Below are positions 1 to 12,789 of a DNA stretch of 64,000 bases, piece by piece (position 1 is the first letter of the stretch; each line of letters begins with the position of its first letter). The position numbers were made by a program, and so were the translations under genes. The DNA comes from Drosophila miranda. Its lineage: Eukaryota; Arthropoda; Insecta; Diptera; Drosophilidae. Location: contig NC_046674.1 of NCBI RefSeq assembly GCF_003369915.1, positions 15,500,001 through 15,564,000 on the forward strand, in the 5' to 3' direction. Under the pieces are notes generated by a model. The model ran no database searches. It was not told the DNA's origin and worked only from the letters and a program-made list of their open reading frames with translations.

Positions 1-3000
1 TCCCAGCTGCCTCATGTGCAACTGACATTTTTCAAACATGTTGTGGGATTTCCCCCACGAGAACGAGCACGATCCCCTTTCCATCGTCCAACATTGACTT
101 TGACTTGTTTCGTGTTAATTTTCCGAAGGGGAAAACTCTACCCACATATCCCTCAGACAGAGAGGAGTACACACCCCTAACCTCAGAGAAAAGAGAGAAG
201 TCGGAGTCGGAGTCGGAGTTGGAGTCCTCCCTACTGATAACTCATCAAGTTCTCATATCCTTTTGGCTTTGCGAGAATGTGGGATATGGGATGGGGGCCA
301 GGATGCCAGTGAAGCGTTTTTAATGTGTTTATAAATATGCTGGCCCCAGACTACAGACAGGCCATCCTCCACAACTGTAGTTTATAAAATTCTTGTCCCT
401 TTTGAAGCTCTCCAAATTGACCCCTTGGCCGTTGCTGTTGTCGTTGTCGTTGTCGTTCATGTGTCTTCCGGGCTCCTGTGCCTGTGCGACGAGCATATCC
501 CGGACATCCTGGGAGGCCCTGATGGGGAGGATTCGGTATGTGTTTGTTGGGGAAGCTTGTCGCCTCTTCGGTTGAGACTTATGGGAGAGAGATTCACAAG
601 AGACAGGCAGCGATAGCGATACATGAGACAGGGAAAGGAGACAGAAACGGTGACTGGAAGAGGCACAAGAGACGGGAGGGAGGCGAAGGCTAAACGGATG
701 CCCCTCTGATGTGGCGGTTTATCAACAATGCCACGCCCCTTGCGGCTTATGGCTAAATGTGAAAATTAATGCAAGCTCTTGGAAGAGGCGAGGCGTTTGC
801 TGATATTGAAATTAGTCGAGATGCCACAGGAGCTGCCAGTGCCGCCTGTCCGTCCAGCAGAGATAAGGCGTGCCCGGGTATGGCATTTAATGAAATCGTT
901 AACCCGTACAAATTTGCATAAACGGGTATCCCGAGGAAACGGGGAAAGGGGGAAAGGGATCCCAGCATCAACATCAGCATCAGTGTCAGTGTCAGTGGCA
1001 AATATTTGAACTATGGGCAGGCATAATTGCTATTTGATTGCCGAAAGTGAAAGGTGAAAGGCTGTGTTCCGGTGGCAAAGCTAAATGAATCTCATGGCGG
1101 GGCGAATAAATCACTTGGGGTGGCTTACGAAGTACGAGTAAGTATACCCTGAATTAATTTGAATGATTAAGTATGTTGCGGTGAATAGAGAATAGTTTTT
1201 CCTCCTTCGATATCCTATCAATGTCACCGCATCATCATCATCACGAAAGTTCTGCCATCCAATCAGCCCTCAGCCAAGGGTCTTTCCTCCCCTATTGTGC
1301 CAGTGTCTCCCCTCGAACAAAGAGCTTTCCACCCGCCGCTTCTTATATTTTCAATTTGATGCCTAAGCCTGCTTAGGGCTTTTGGGGAAGAGGCAGAAAT
1401 GAAACCATATTAGTATTTTGGCCTGTCATTTTATTGAAGCAACAAAAATTATAATTTCGTCAATAGAATGGGAGTGCGGGTTCTGTTCCGGGTCCTGGGC
1501 CTTGTAAGCCCCGTGGCAACAACAAAAGCTAGGAACCCGGTCCCGAACCCGAACCCGAACCCGAGCCCTGGGAGGACTCGCATTGAATGCGTCTGGATTT
1601 CAATTTGTGTTTTTTGGTCAGGATTTGCACTTCGTCAGCGCCCTTGCCCTTCCCTTCCACTTCCCCTTTCCTTTTGTTGGTTAATAATCAAACGCATTCG
1701 TTTGGGGATGATGTAAATGTGCCTGTGGCTTAGACCCCATCTACACCTCCTGCCCTGCTGGTCTCCGCTTCCTGGCTATTGATACTTTGGGATTGCCCTT
1801 CGGTTATTTAACTTTTTCGTAGACATGTGATATCCTCCATGTGGGGGCGTTCGTCCATTAGCGCCCTGCATGGAATCCTTCCGCTGCTCTGCTGCTCGGC
1901 TGCTTGTTTGCCAGTGTTGAGTAATTGGATTAGATTACTTCTGAATTTTTATATTTTTTTTGGTTTTTTTTTACCTGCCACAGCCCTCCCGCCGGGGCAC
2001 TGTCAAGCCTGATTGATTGATGGATGGATCTTGCGGCATTGTCAATATGCTTTTTACGGCCCCTGTCATCCCATCTTCCTTCCTAAGTTTATATTAAATT
2101 TCCTTTTAATGGCCCACGCAGAAAAAAAAAACAACTTTGCCGCCGGATGTGGGAAAATGTATCAATACATCGAAATGTATATGTATATGTATATAAAATA
2201 TATATAGGTGTATTGATACAGCTGCTATTGCCTCCTTTTTTTATCGCTTCTTTTCAGCAAAGAGCGAAGGACCGCCGGAGCCGGAGCCGGAGCAGACTAT
2301 AATAATTTTCTGCATCATATCTGCAGGGCTATTAAATTCACATAAAATTTTCAGCGGCATGTGAGTAGTATTTTTCTCACGCATTCATGCCGCACTATAC
2401 CCTCGAGGCTGCCACTGCCCCTGCCACTGCCACTGCCACTGCCACCTCGCCAAGAGCTGCAACCAATGGAAAAATCATAAAAATTTATGATTGCAATAAT
2501 CTGGCTTTCCACGAAACTTGTTCGTTGTTTTTCGCTGGCTTGTTTTTTTTTATGCGGAAGCGCAATTGGGTTTTGCGAGGAAGTGAACGAGATATGGCTC
2601 AGAGGAACTGACACGAAAAATTATGAAATAAAAATAAAAAGGGTAGTGACAGTAGAGCATCGCTGGCACCACTGCGTATACGGAATGGGTATATTTTAAT
2701 GATACGAGCACTCGTTGTCGGCCTTGACCGCCTGATTGGCAAGCGAAATGCAGATAGCATGGAAATTGCTAAACAAAATGGTTATGACAAAATCGATAAA
2801 AGGCTCCTCAAGGCCATGGCCAGGGACAAGAGAAGGAGGAGGAGAGGAAGAATGTGATGGGACCCATTACAACTTTGGGACTGAAACCCAACAAAGACAC
2901 AACAAGACTTGCTGTGGCTTATCGTGTTCCGTCCGATCTGCGTTGAGTTATCAACGATATGCTTAATTTAGTTACAACAGAAAGCCCATAGAAAGCCCCT

Positions 3001-4260
3001 CTCATCCCCACCCTCCGAAAAGGGTCCCTTGGCAAGTGTAATAATTTGTTGTTATTATCTCCTGGTGGAGGAGACCGGGACCCCAAAAGACAATGCCGTT
3101 CGCATTGGCCCAGTTCCAAGGGCGCGCCAGGAGTAGGCTTCCTCTGCATGTGGCATTCATCTACTGCTCTATGCGATTGTGTGTGTTCGTGTGCCACGGA
3201 GAGGCAACATAATGAGCGCATTACATGCCATGTGGCACTTGGGCCTATCAGCCATCCGATGTGCTCAGCACTTGGCGGTTTGCCTGCGTCGAACGCATAA
3301 ATTTCAAGGACATAAGACTGCCTCAGAGACCGAATGGATGGCAGCGGAGTAGAGTGGGAAATTCGAAAAACATGGCCAAAGAACATGCGAAGCGCGAAAA
3401 ATAAATTGACAGCCCGAAGGTATGCAACGCTTTTTTGCGCAGTCTATGACCTACATGGGAGCGCAGTGTCTGGTTGGGGGTTGGGGCAACAGTGGGAGCG
3501 GCAGTTGTCGAAGGCAAGGCAAGGCCATGCCACGCCACGAATATACATGTGTACCACATTTCCACTAATTATTTATGGAGTTTGTCAGCGAAACCTTTCC
3601 TCTCATTTCCCGTAGATATGTATTTTCATTTAAGGTTGTTCGTTCTCCTTTTGAATAGAATTTTATTTTCAATTCGTAAATTCGTAAATTCGTAAATTCG
3701 GTTTATCCACCGGTTTATAATCATTCAGAAATTTAATTCTACTCGTATTAAATTAATGCTCTAGCATTATGGCAGCTCTCTGTTCAGCATTCCATTTGCT
3801 TAATAATGATAATAGTGATAATTTATTAAAAAGAGCGCTTGTCTCTGTCTCTTTCCCATCCAGGACGGGACTGGGATCGGAGGGGACGACGGACAACGGA
3901 CGGACGGGGACTGCACTCCGGTAATGTCATTAATTGCGTACGCATGCATTTTTGATGCATTCGGCTGCGAAAATCAATTAAACGTAAAATAAACGACACA
4001 AAATGCACACGAATTGAACAACCTGTGCATCGAGGCATTTAAAACAAATGTTTTTGTTAAAGGTACTCAAAATGTTGCAACCCCGATATGAGAATTTGTG
4101 TTGCCTCGACTTAAAATCGAAGAAGTTCTGCACAAAAATAACCACTTATTGAAAGTCGAAAAATCATTCATCAGTACACGTGTCTTGTCATTGCACCCAT
4201 TCCAAATTTGGTATGGAATGTGGTATTTTAATAGAAAAACGGACAAATGCTGATAAGAAA
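1..4260. other. non-coding stretch, no gene seen
   Basis: No reading frame here has protease, SH2 or other recognisable motifs, and none has a convincing start context with splice sites. The sequence looks like ordinary fly intergenic or intronic DNA with short GGAGTC and CCGGAG runs. A 9-bp tandem repeat (AATTCGTAA units) lies at about 3671-3700. The stretch could belong to an intron or UTR of a gene left of the window; nothing here decides this. Confidence 0.55.
3671..3700. repeat. 9-bp tandem repeat (AATTCGTAA)
   Basis: Just over three direct copies of AATTCGTAA lie in AT-rich non-coding DNA. It is a small local minisatellite with no visible function. Confidence 0.8.
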
Positions 4261-4307
4261 GAACAGTATATAAGGCAGTCGCACCTGAACTTAAGCTTAA
4301 GTCAGTT
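4252..4307 (+). promoter_or_regulatory. core promoter of the first S1 protease: GATAAG, TATA, Inr
   Basis: GATAAG is at 4252-4257, TATATAAG at 4267-4274 and an initiator-like TCAGTT at 4302-4307. If transcription starts at the A of TCAGTT, the leader is only about 17 nt. A GATA site directly before the TATA box recurs at the Jon65Aiii-like gene in this window and fits gut GATA-factor control, which is an inference. Confidence 0.65.
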
Positions 4308-4320
4308 TTGAATCGTCAAA

Positions 4321-5121
4321 ATGGTAATCTTTCTGTGTCTTCTGGTGGCACAACTATTTATTGCTGGAGAATCCAACCAGCTGCAGCGTATCGCCAATGG
4401 AGAGCTGGCCAAAGAAGGACAATTTCCATACCTTGTTGGACTTGTATTCGGACCCAAGGCTTTAGCTTTATCTTCTTTAGATCGCTACAGTGTGTGCGGT
4501 GGCAGCATTATATCCAATGAATGGATACTTACGGCTGCTCATTGCACTACAGGATTGCCAAAGGAGGTAAAGATATTCTATGGCTCTACCCAGAAGGAAA
4601 ATGCAAAAGTTGAAACAGTGCAGGGGTCTAACATTCATCGACATCCGAGGTACAGAATAATATTTCATAATAATTACCGTCACGATGTGGCCCTGATTCG
4701 CACTCCCGCGGTTAAGTTCAATGATCGAATTCAAAGCATTCCCCTGCCATCACCCAGAGACGGTAGAAGGTCGATTAGACCGGGTCAGTCAGTCATTTCC
4801 GCCGGATGGGGTGCACAACATATAAAAGGAGATTCAGTGGATCGTTTGAATTGGGTCGCACTAGAGATCGGCGATATATCTGAGTGCGTAAGCATATACG
4901 GAAATTTGAAAGGCGCATTGTGTGTTCGCACCGACAAGAAAAGATCCACCTGCAAAGGAGACTCTGGTGGACCGCTGGTGCTAGAAGACGAGCAGAAATT
5001 GGTCGGAATCGTCTCATTTGGATCTACTATAGGATGTGATTTGGGTTACCCCGTCGTATATACGGATGTTATCTCCTACCTGGACTGGATTGAGTCTGTC
5101 TCTGGTGTAACACCTGAGTAA
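4321..5121 (+). CDS. secreted S1-family serine protease (CG10469-like)
   Basis: This intronless gene encodes 266 residues. A hydrophobic signal peptide covers about residues 1-16 and is followed by a very short propeptide that ends at QR|IANG, the expected activation cut. The catalytic triad is complete: His74 in TAAHC, Asp122 in HDVALI and Ser215 in GDSGGP. The residue aligned to chymotrypsin 189 is Ser, so the pocket is chymotrypsin- or elastase-like rather than trypsin-like. Cysteines fit the usual three insect disulfides. The start is favoured by the CAAAATGG context and by the TATA/Inr pair just upstream. AATAAA lies at 5141-5146, 20 nt after the stop. By position next to the Jon65A cluster and by length it is probably the ortholog of D. 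melanogaster CG10469; that name is from memory. It stands apart from the rest of the cluster, with the SH2 gene between. It is probably a gut digestive enzyme. Confidence 0.93.
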   Translation: MVIFLCLLVAQLFIAGESNQLQRIANGELAKEGQFPYLVGLVFGPKALALSSLDRYSVCGGSIISNEWILTAAHCTTGLPKEVKIFYGSTQKENAKVETVQGSNIHRHPRYRIIFHNNYRHDVALIRTPAVKFNDRIQSIPLPSPRDGRRSIRPGQSVISAGWGAQHIKGDSVDRLNWVALEIGDISECVSIYGNLKGALCVRTDKKRSTCKGDSGGPLVLEDEQKLVGIVSFGSTIGCDLGYPVVYTDVISYLDWIESVSGVTPE

Positions 5122-5149
5122 ACCTTATATTCCATCCCTAAATAAATAT

Positions 5150-8100
5150 AATGTGCATTCCATTCCCGATTTTCTTGTGGTCTACACACAACCCTCTTCT
5201 ATGGAAAATGAATCGAAAAAGAAATGGAGAACGCTTATATGAAAATTGCTGCCCTGTGACGTGTGCGCAATTTCCGCTGCCAGAGGGGTAAGGGGCCGTG
5301 GGGCCGTGGGGCCGTGGGGCCAGTGCCGGCAGCAACTACTATGCCGGGTCCGGGGTCATTCATCCTGCAAAGTGGCGACACACCAAAGCCATAGCCAGCA
5401 ACCGAGCGACCGAGGCGGAGGTGGAGGCGGAGGCAGAGGCATAGCCAAAGCGCCGGCCCCGAAATGACTAATGGGGCAAAGGGGCAAAGAAACCAGAGAG
5501 CAGGCAGAAAGGAGAAGAAAGGACCGGCTCGGGCCTCTGGCCACTGGCAATATGCAAAATTCGTAATTTGCTCTGGCAGACAGGACACCCAATCGCCTCC
5601 TGCGACCGCGCCCGTGCCCGCTCCCACTACGACTACGACTGCCCCTTGGGGCAGTTGTCGCATTCACTTTGCCCCTGCAACGTTCGACTATTTTTATGAC
5701 CAAATGGCGTTTTATTGCCGTCGACTTCTGTCGATTTCTGGTCCATATATCGCATACATATAGTCCCAAGTTTGCCAGCCTCGAATATGGGACAGGACTC
5801 TGTCTCCCGTCTGTTCCTTGGGCTCATCACGGGACTAGTGCCAAACAAGTTGACATTCTTCCCTTATTGGTGTTCGTTCGGCATCCCCTATCGATTTTCT
5901 GTTGTTTGGGGCTAACCAAATCGCCGCCTTAAGCTGTCCAAGAATCCATTCCTCCACTCTTACTCCACTCCCTCTTCCATTTATCTTTTGGGGGAGGCTG
6001 TGGCTCCACTGCCTTCGATTCGTTCAGAATAGGGTGTGAGGCTTTGGCAAAACGTTTCAATTGATTTGAACATTTATTGCTTCTGGGTTCACGTCATGGG
6101 ACACTGCCCAGACATTCAACGAAAGGTAGTCGAACTATTTCGTTGTTGTTGCCGCTCTGCTGCATGGGAAATAGTTTTTTTTTCGTCTTCCTCCAGCTGC
6201 TGCTGCTGATGCTGCTGCTGCTTTTAAATTCCAGCCAAGGTACAGAAATCAATGGGAATTTTCTTTTCTTTATTGGCATCTTGGCAGGATCTGGTTCAGG
6301 TTTACATACCGCGTACTCTAGTTGGTGAGTGTATGCTGGTTTTGGAAGCGTTTCGGAGACTTTAAAGTCCCCTCAGACATTCGTTTGTTTACCTCTACTA
6401 GATGTGATTTCTCCTCTGAAAACCGAGAAAAAGTGTGTGGAATCGAGAGTTTAGAGCATTTGAAACTTTGCCTTGGAACTGCTGCATATTTAGAGACTGT
6501 ATCTACCGATAGTCAACGTGATCTTGCAACCAAAATATAGAAAAGAAGTTATTAAATAGTAGTTTTTTATAGGCACTTTCAATTACTCGATTCTAATGAT
6601 CTTCTAAAAGTTTTTTCGCACCATCCCCCCTGTGGGTGGGTATCTAACAGTCGAGAAATATACAAATTTACACTTTTTCCTCTTCTCTGTGTCTTTGGTC
6701 TCCCACTTTTTCCGTTTCTATGTCGGCCAATTGCATAAGAATTTCCAAATCAATTCGCGTTGCTTTGCTTTGCTTTGCATATTTGCTTTTCTTTAGTTCA
6801 ATTTTTGCCTTTTCCAGCATAAATTAAGCATTCAAATGCTTAAATGTTTAAATTTTTAGCTTTCCGACTTCGTTCTGCAAAAAATACCAGAAATATTTCC
6901 CTTTTCAGCTTCTCTGATAGACATGTGATCTCCTTCGTTTTTGGAGTATGAAAATTTCGAATTTCGCATAACAGAAACATAATCATTGTTCTGTTTATTG
7001 CTGGCAACAATTCAGGACTTTAATTGCAGCCGAAAAGCATTGCGAAAACTAATTAAAATTCTTTTTATTTTGCCCTGGCACCGCTTTGCATATTCAAATC
7101 ATTAAAGAAAAATATGCACAGCAACAAAAGCAGCAATTTTTTGTAATTTGGCTCAACTCAACACCTTTTCCGACGAGGGGATGATGGTTGCTGTTGCCTT
7201 CCATGAGAGGCGGCAACGTGTTGGCATTTGGTTTCTTTTTCTTTTTTTTTTCAGCTCTGTGCCCCGCAGCAGAAAACAAAAAAAAAAAACAAGAAAAAAC
7301 AATTTCAAAATTCACATAATGAACTCAAAGCCGCGAAGAGGGTGGGAGAGGGTGGAAGAGGGTGCAAAATACAGCCGAACCGACCGTCAGCCATGCTCAA
7401 AGCCTGGCCAAAATGGCATGCCAGTTGGCAGTAAGCGAGAAATAATTATTTGCCGTGCTAAGCGAACATTTTTCACCCGAACTGGGGGCCTTGCTCCGCC
7501 TTTGGCTGGGGCTGTGCTGGCTAGGAAAAGGCGTAACAGCCACAGCAAAACACAAATATGTTAAACAACTGCCTGATACCGCAACACCGGCAAACAACAC
7601 ACAAAACATAGCAAGTAAAAGTGTTTTGTCCACCGCCCAACTCCCCCACACTTTGGGACCCCGCTCTTACGAGTAATGTTGTCATTTTGGGGCCACTTTT
7701 GTGATTTACCTGTGCCTGCGTGCTGTTCCCATTTTGCATGGAAATTTGTTGTCTAATTTATGTGATCCGAACGCTCTTTCACACTCCACAGTACAACTCT
7801 CTCTCTCTCTCTCGCTGTCCCTGTAATTTATGAAATTGCCATCAGTCCGTGCTCTCACGTTCTCCTCCCCTCTACTCGCGTCTCTCGTCTCTCGTCTCGT
7901 CTCTGTTTGACATTATGAATGTTTTTCAATTTTATTTATGACGTAAATTGTTAATAAATGCAGCAGGCCTCAGAACGTGACTCTCGACGTCTTATCGTTT
8001 ACTGTCGAATGATTAATGTCTGGCATAAACGAATTGCATTTTAAATAAATTATTACGTATACGCAGCGCGTGGCAGCAGCCGGAGCAGAGGATGAGTGCT

Positions 8101-11100
8101 AATGAAGCTGCTGGCTATTTGGAAAAAAAACGAAAGAGATGAGAGAGAAAAAGAATCCCTGCTTAAAGGAGCCGCAGATGAAAAGGGGGTGAAGGGGTGT
8201 ACAGGGTATGTGTGCTTGGGGAAAACTTAGTCGGCAGGAAAACTCTTTCTTGCTTGCAGCAACAGCAAAAGCGGCAGCGGCAGCGGAGGCTTGATTAAAA
8301 TTTCATTAACAAAGAGCGTGAAAAACTTGCGGCATACTTTAAGACTATGTGTGTGTGAGAAATCTGCGGTGCCACAAACACACACGCATACACACTCATG
8401 CATGTTGGCCATGTTGTCGGCACATAAAACGCTTTGCTTGTTTCGAGGCTGCCCGAGTTTTTTTTTTCCCCGGCTTTTTCGCCTGAACGCTTCGTTTGTT
8501 TGCCAACTGGCGATGGAGTCTCCGACTCCTATGCTGCTCCAGGCTCCTGCCTCCTGCCTCCTCAAGGATGCCCCCCTCGAAGCAGCCTGTGTTTGTGTGT
8601 GTTTGTGTGTGTGCGGGAGTACCTCTTAAATTGCTTGTTTATGTTTGCCCGCGTTTCCTGCCAGCCTCCCATCCTGCCTTGCCACATGCGGCAATCACTT
8701 GAAAATTCTCATATGATTTTGATTTCTTTTAATTTGAAGAACATCTCCTGCTGTCTGATGGCCCTGGCTCTTGTTTGCTTTTTCTTCTGTGCAAATATTT
8801 TCGTTAAGGCTTCTTGATTTTATTCTGGAATTGTTATTATTTGCTGCTCACTTAAGCAAATTGAGAATTCGCAAATATTTAATGAGTCAGCAGCAGGAAA
8901 ACATCCTGTTGCAGCAGCAGCTTACACGCACCTCAATAAAACCGGTAATTATGGCCAGAATAAAGTGGAAACTGACTGCGAAATCTTGAGCGTCTTTTCC
9001 CCAGGAGCAGGGGCATACCTGAGAGCTGCAGCTTCAGCTCCAGCCTCAGCTCCAGCTTCAGCTCCTGGCTGGCTGGCAAACAATCGCCTTAACTGCATGC
9101 CATAATTATAATGCCAGCATCAGCGTTAATTCTCTCCTCCTGCCATGATTGTTGCACTGGGAGAATGTTCTGGCAGTTATTTTGCTGTGCGCTCTACGCG
9201 TTATATTTGCTGCATAATTTCTCGCAGTTTGGCATTGGCCCGCTCTGACATTCTCTTAGCCGCGCTAATCCTTTGGCCGGCCCAACCTCACACCCCAAAG
9301 GCATGTCAAGCATTTAATTACTGGCCATCAGCACGGCTTAAAAGTGACCCACTCCGCTCAGCCATTTTTCGCTATCCCTTCTCAGCGGGGAATCCGCTTC
9401 GTTAAAATAATATTAAGCCAGCGAAGAGGATCAAGTATTCATCAGCGAAGGGGCTTGTCCTTTTTGCTTTTTGCTTTCTGCCATTTTCATATACCTTTTT
9501 TCTCTGTTTTTTAAGAAATGTTACGCAGAATATTTTCAGATATTTTTTTGACATTTTAATGAAAATATTTTGCGCAGGCACGCAGCATTTTTTGATGGGA
9601 GGGGGAGCAAAAAAGGGGTGCAAAATAATGGCAAAAAGCAAAAGCAAATGCAGGAGGCGGCAAAAGGGATTCTAGATTTGTTTAACCAGGATTCGTTTCT
9701 GTCTGTCTGGCTCTGCGTTTGGGCCTCGATTGGTCTTGCAGGACCAGGACTCTGCTCCACCTTCCACCCCCCCTTGGTCCTGCGAATTGTCGAGAGAGTC
9801 GTTAAATTGTTTTCATTATCCTTGTAAGCCCCGCCAGCGAACCGTGCCGAAGGACAGGGAACCCGAGGTAATAGCACACTCTCCCTTTCCCTTTCCCTCT
9901 CTCGCTCGCCGTCCCTCTCTTTCTGGCAATTAAAACCGCAATGCAAATGAGCTGTGCTTAATGCGTACAGCCCTGTCTGCTGTGTGCGTGACTTTGTGGG
10001 TGTGGGTGTGGGTGTGGGTGTGTGTATCGCACAGTGCCCTCAAATAGTTTGCGGTCTGCTGTGGTGGGAGGCAGGGAACAAATTTAATTGCACTGCTGGG
10101 AGCCAGAGTTTCGCTTAATTTTTTCGTTGTTCTCGTTTTGAAAAACGCTTAGGCCGCATCCCCATATATCCCCATACATCCCCGTATGCAACAGAAAAAA
10201 GCAAAAAACAGAATTGGATTTGTTGTTTTCCTGTTGTTGAGGGAATTTAGAGGGCTTTCCCCCGTCTAAAAAGGGGTTCTGCATTCAAAAGGGGTATTCT
10301 CCATCCATATGGTTTATCCATTTAGAGGGGGTTCTTGTTCTTCCATCCAAAAGCGGGTTCTTCATGGGGTTTCCGCCATTTCAGCTCCATCCAATTGAGC
10401 AAACAATCGACACACGATGCATTCTGGACCCCTCTCTTGTCGTCGTTGTCGTGTTTCCGTTTCATTTGTAATTAATTAAATTACTTCCGCTTAAACTGCG
10501 CTGCAGACACACAGGAACCAGAGCCACAGCCAGAGCCAGACACAGGAACAGGACCAGAACCAGTACCAGTACCAGTACTAGGTCCCAGCCCGGCGACTTC
10601 TCAATTACGCTTCAGTCATCCCACCCAGCCTTGTTTATCCTTCCCAGCCTTAGCTCTATAGCGCCTCTTCCTCCTCCTCCTCCTCCTTCTCCTCCTCATG
10701 CTGCCGCTGCTGCTCGACTCGACTCCTTAGACTCTGCGAAGTAATTAAGAAGACATTTCACCCGGGCATCCTTTAATCTGTGCGTTTTATTTGCGGCATG
10801 GCATCGTCTTCTTGTTTACTTCATTGCGTCCACCAGCCACCGCTGGGGATGGCCTCTAATCTGGCTTCGTACTGGGATCGGTCACTCCGCGTGGACACGA
10901 TGCCATCGCTAGTTTTGTCTCCTCCTTCATGGGTGCAATCTTGATGATTTGCTTGGGTTTTGTTTAGTGTCTGTGGCTTGGCGCCTTGTTCCGGCTTCAG
11001 CACGGAGCTCCTTTGGCTCCTTCTCCTCCTTCTCCTTCTCCAGCCTGGAGCTGGGCTAGTTCTCTCTTTAATCTGTTGCCAGTGGACTGAACTGGTTGTT

Positions 11101-12789
11101 GTTTCGTGCCCAGCGTACGCTTGATTAGTCGCCTAATGAGGTGTTGACTATGAACGTCTAATGATTGCTATAGAACAGCAGCCGCCACATCCACATACAC
11201 ACACACATTCTTACATCCCCTACGCAACACACACACACACACACTTGAGCAATGCTTTCGGATTGATTTTAATTAAATCGAACTCTTCTCTCTTGCAGAA
11301 GCCCCTCTAATCTTCATTCGTCTGTAAACGTGGCCCACTGAAGGAAGGCTCAATGAAAAGTCTGGTTGCTCCCCCCGGACCAATGTGAGTGCACCAACAG
11401 CCCAAAAAAAGAAAAGCAACAAAAGTTATCCACGAATTTGCTTTGAAATGTTCCCTTTCGGTCTATCAAAACAAGTGTGTAAAAAAATATACACATATGT
11501 GTACGTATTTTAAAAGCAAAATAGCTCTCGCTTTCCGCCTGAAACTTTCAATGCAAATTTTCGCTGGAAATTAAATTTTAAAATTTGCAAAAAGCAACCG
11601 AAAAACATGCTCTAAAAAATCAACAAAATTTTTCCACTCTTTATTTACATGAAATTTGACCCAAAACAAAACGAAATTGGCAAAAAACAAAAACTACAAA
11701 AAACTACTCCAACAATCCCCCGACTTCAATCTTATGCGAAAACGAAAATTGGCAACTAATTGGCGAAAAATAAAACAACAAAAAAACCTGCTTTCAACTG
11801 CGGAAAATTGGGGAAAATTGTTGGGGTTCGAAATCAAAATTCGAATAAAATGGAATATGCAAAAACCAAAACGAATAAAACAATAATCTGGTTATTTTGT
11901 ATTCCCAATCACAACAAAAACAACAACAACAACAACAAAAACATCATCATTTTCATCATCATGAAAATCCCTGCGAAAATCCTGCTATTTATGCGCTTTA
12001 TGCTGGTATGACGTCATGGCTGGTAACCCCTGTGCTGCTCATCCCTCTGCTAACTGCCACCCACACTGCCCCCATCAATACCATCCCCCCTGTTCACCCA
12101 TCCTCCGCTCTCACTGTCTCTCTCTCTCTTTCTATTCCTATTTATGTGCATTTTTGCGGCTTCTCCCCCAAAAAATTGGTCTCGTCTTTTATGCGTTTTC
12201 ATTTGGGTTTTCGCTTTCAATCGCTGCCTCGTGCATGCCCCCATCCAATGCATGCCTGCCCCCCGACCACCCTCTGCTATCTGCCCATTTTCATTCCTTT
12301 TTTGTTTATGCTTCACGCTTTCCATTTTTGTTTTGCTTTCCCTCCCTCCTCGCCTCTCCCACCGCCCACTTCGTTGCCAATTTCCGCTTGAATTAATTCT
12401 GTGTTTAAATCTGCGAATCGTCGTTGTCCTTCGTGCTGCGTCGCCTGCAGTTTACGGGATTGAAGCCGCCAAAGAACCCCTGCGGCTGGAGCACAGACTC
12501 ACAGACTCTCAGCCACCCACAACCCCACTCCACTTCCATTTGCCACCCACCACCCACCGACCCCACTCTAGTCAAATTTAATAAAGGCCGAAGCCCGAGC
12601 TGGAGCCGGAGCCGGAGCTGTCGTCGTTGAAAAGCTTCTCTGGTGGTGAGTGGTGCCAGTGGTGCCGATGTCCTGAATCCTGAATCCTGTGTCCTTTATT
12701 TTTGGGGGCGACACGCAGTGCGACAAAAGCCGCCCGCAGCGTTTTTATACGCGCACATAATTCAAAGTGGAAAACACTGCCAAAAGTTA
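5150..12789. other. long non-coding stretch upstream of the SH2 gene
   Basis: About 7.6 kb without a convincing coding exon on either strand. It contains CT-rich (about 7799-7813), TG-rich (about 8590-8610, 10000-10022) and CA-rich (11227-11244) tracts, a CTG-rich tract near 6195-6222 and A-rich DNA near 11640-11960. Untranslated first exons and enhancers of the SH2 gene may lie here, but none can be identified from sequence alone. Confidence 0.5.
11227..11244. repeat. CA microsatellite
   Basis: A pure run of about nine CA units in non-coding DNA. Confidence 0.85.

Noticed and set aside
2919-3386. 155-codon minus-strand frame
   Set aside because: No recognisable domain, mixed composition and no start or splice support; likely chance.
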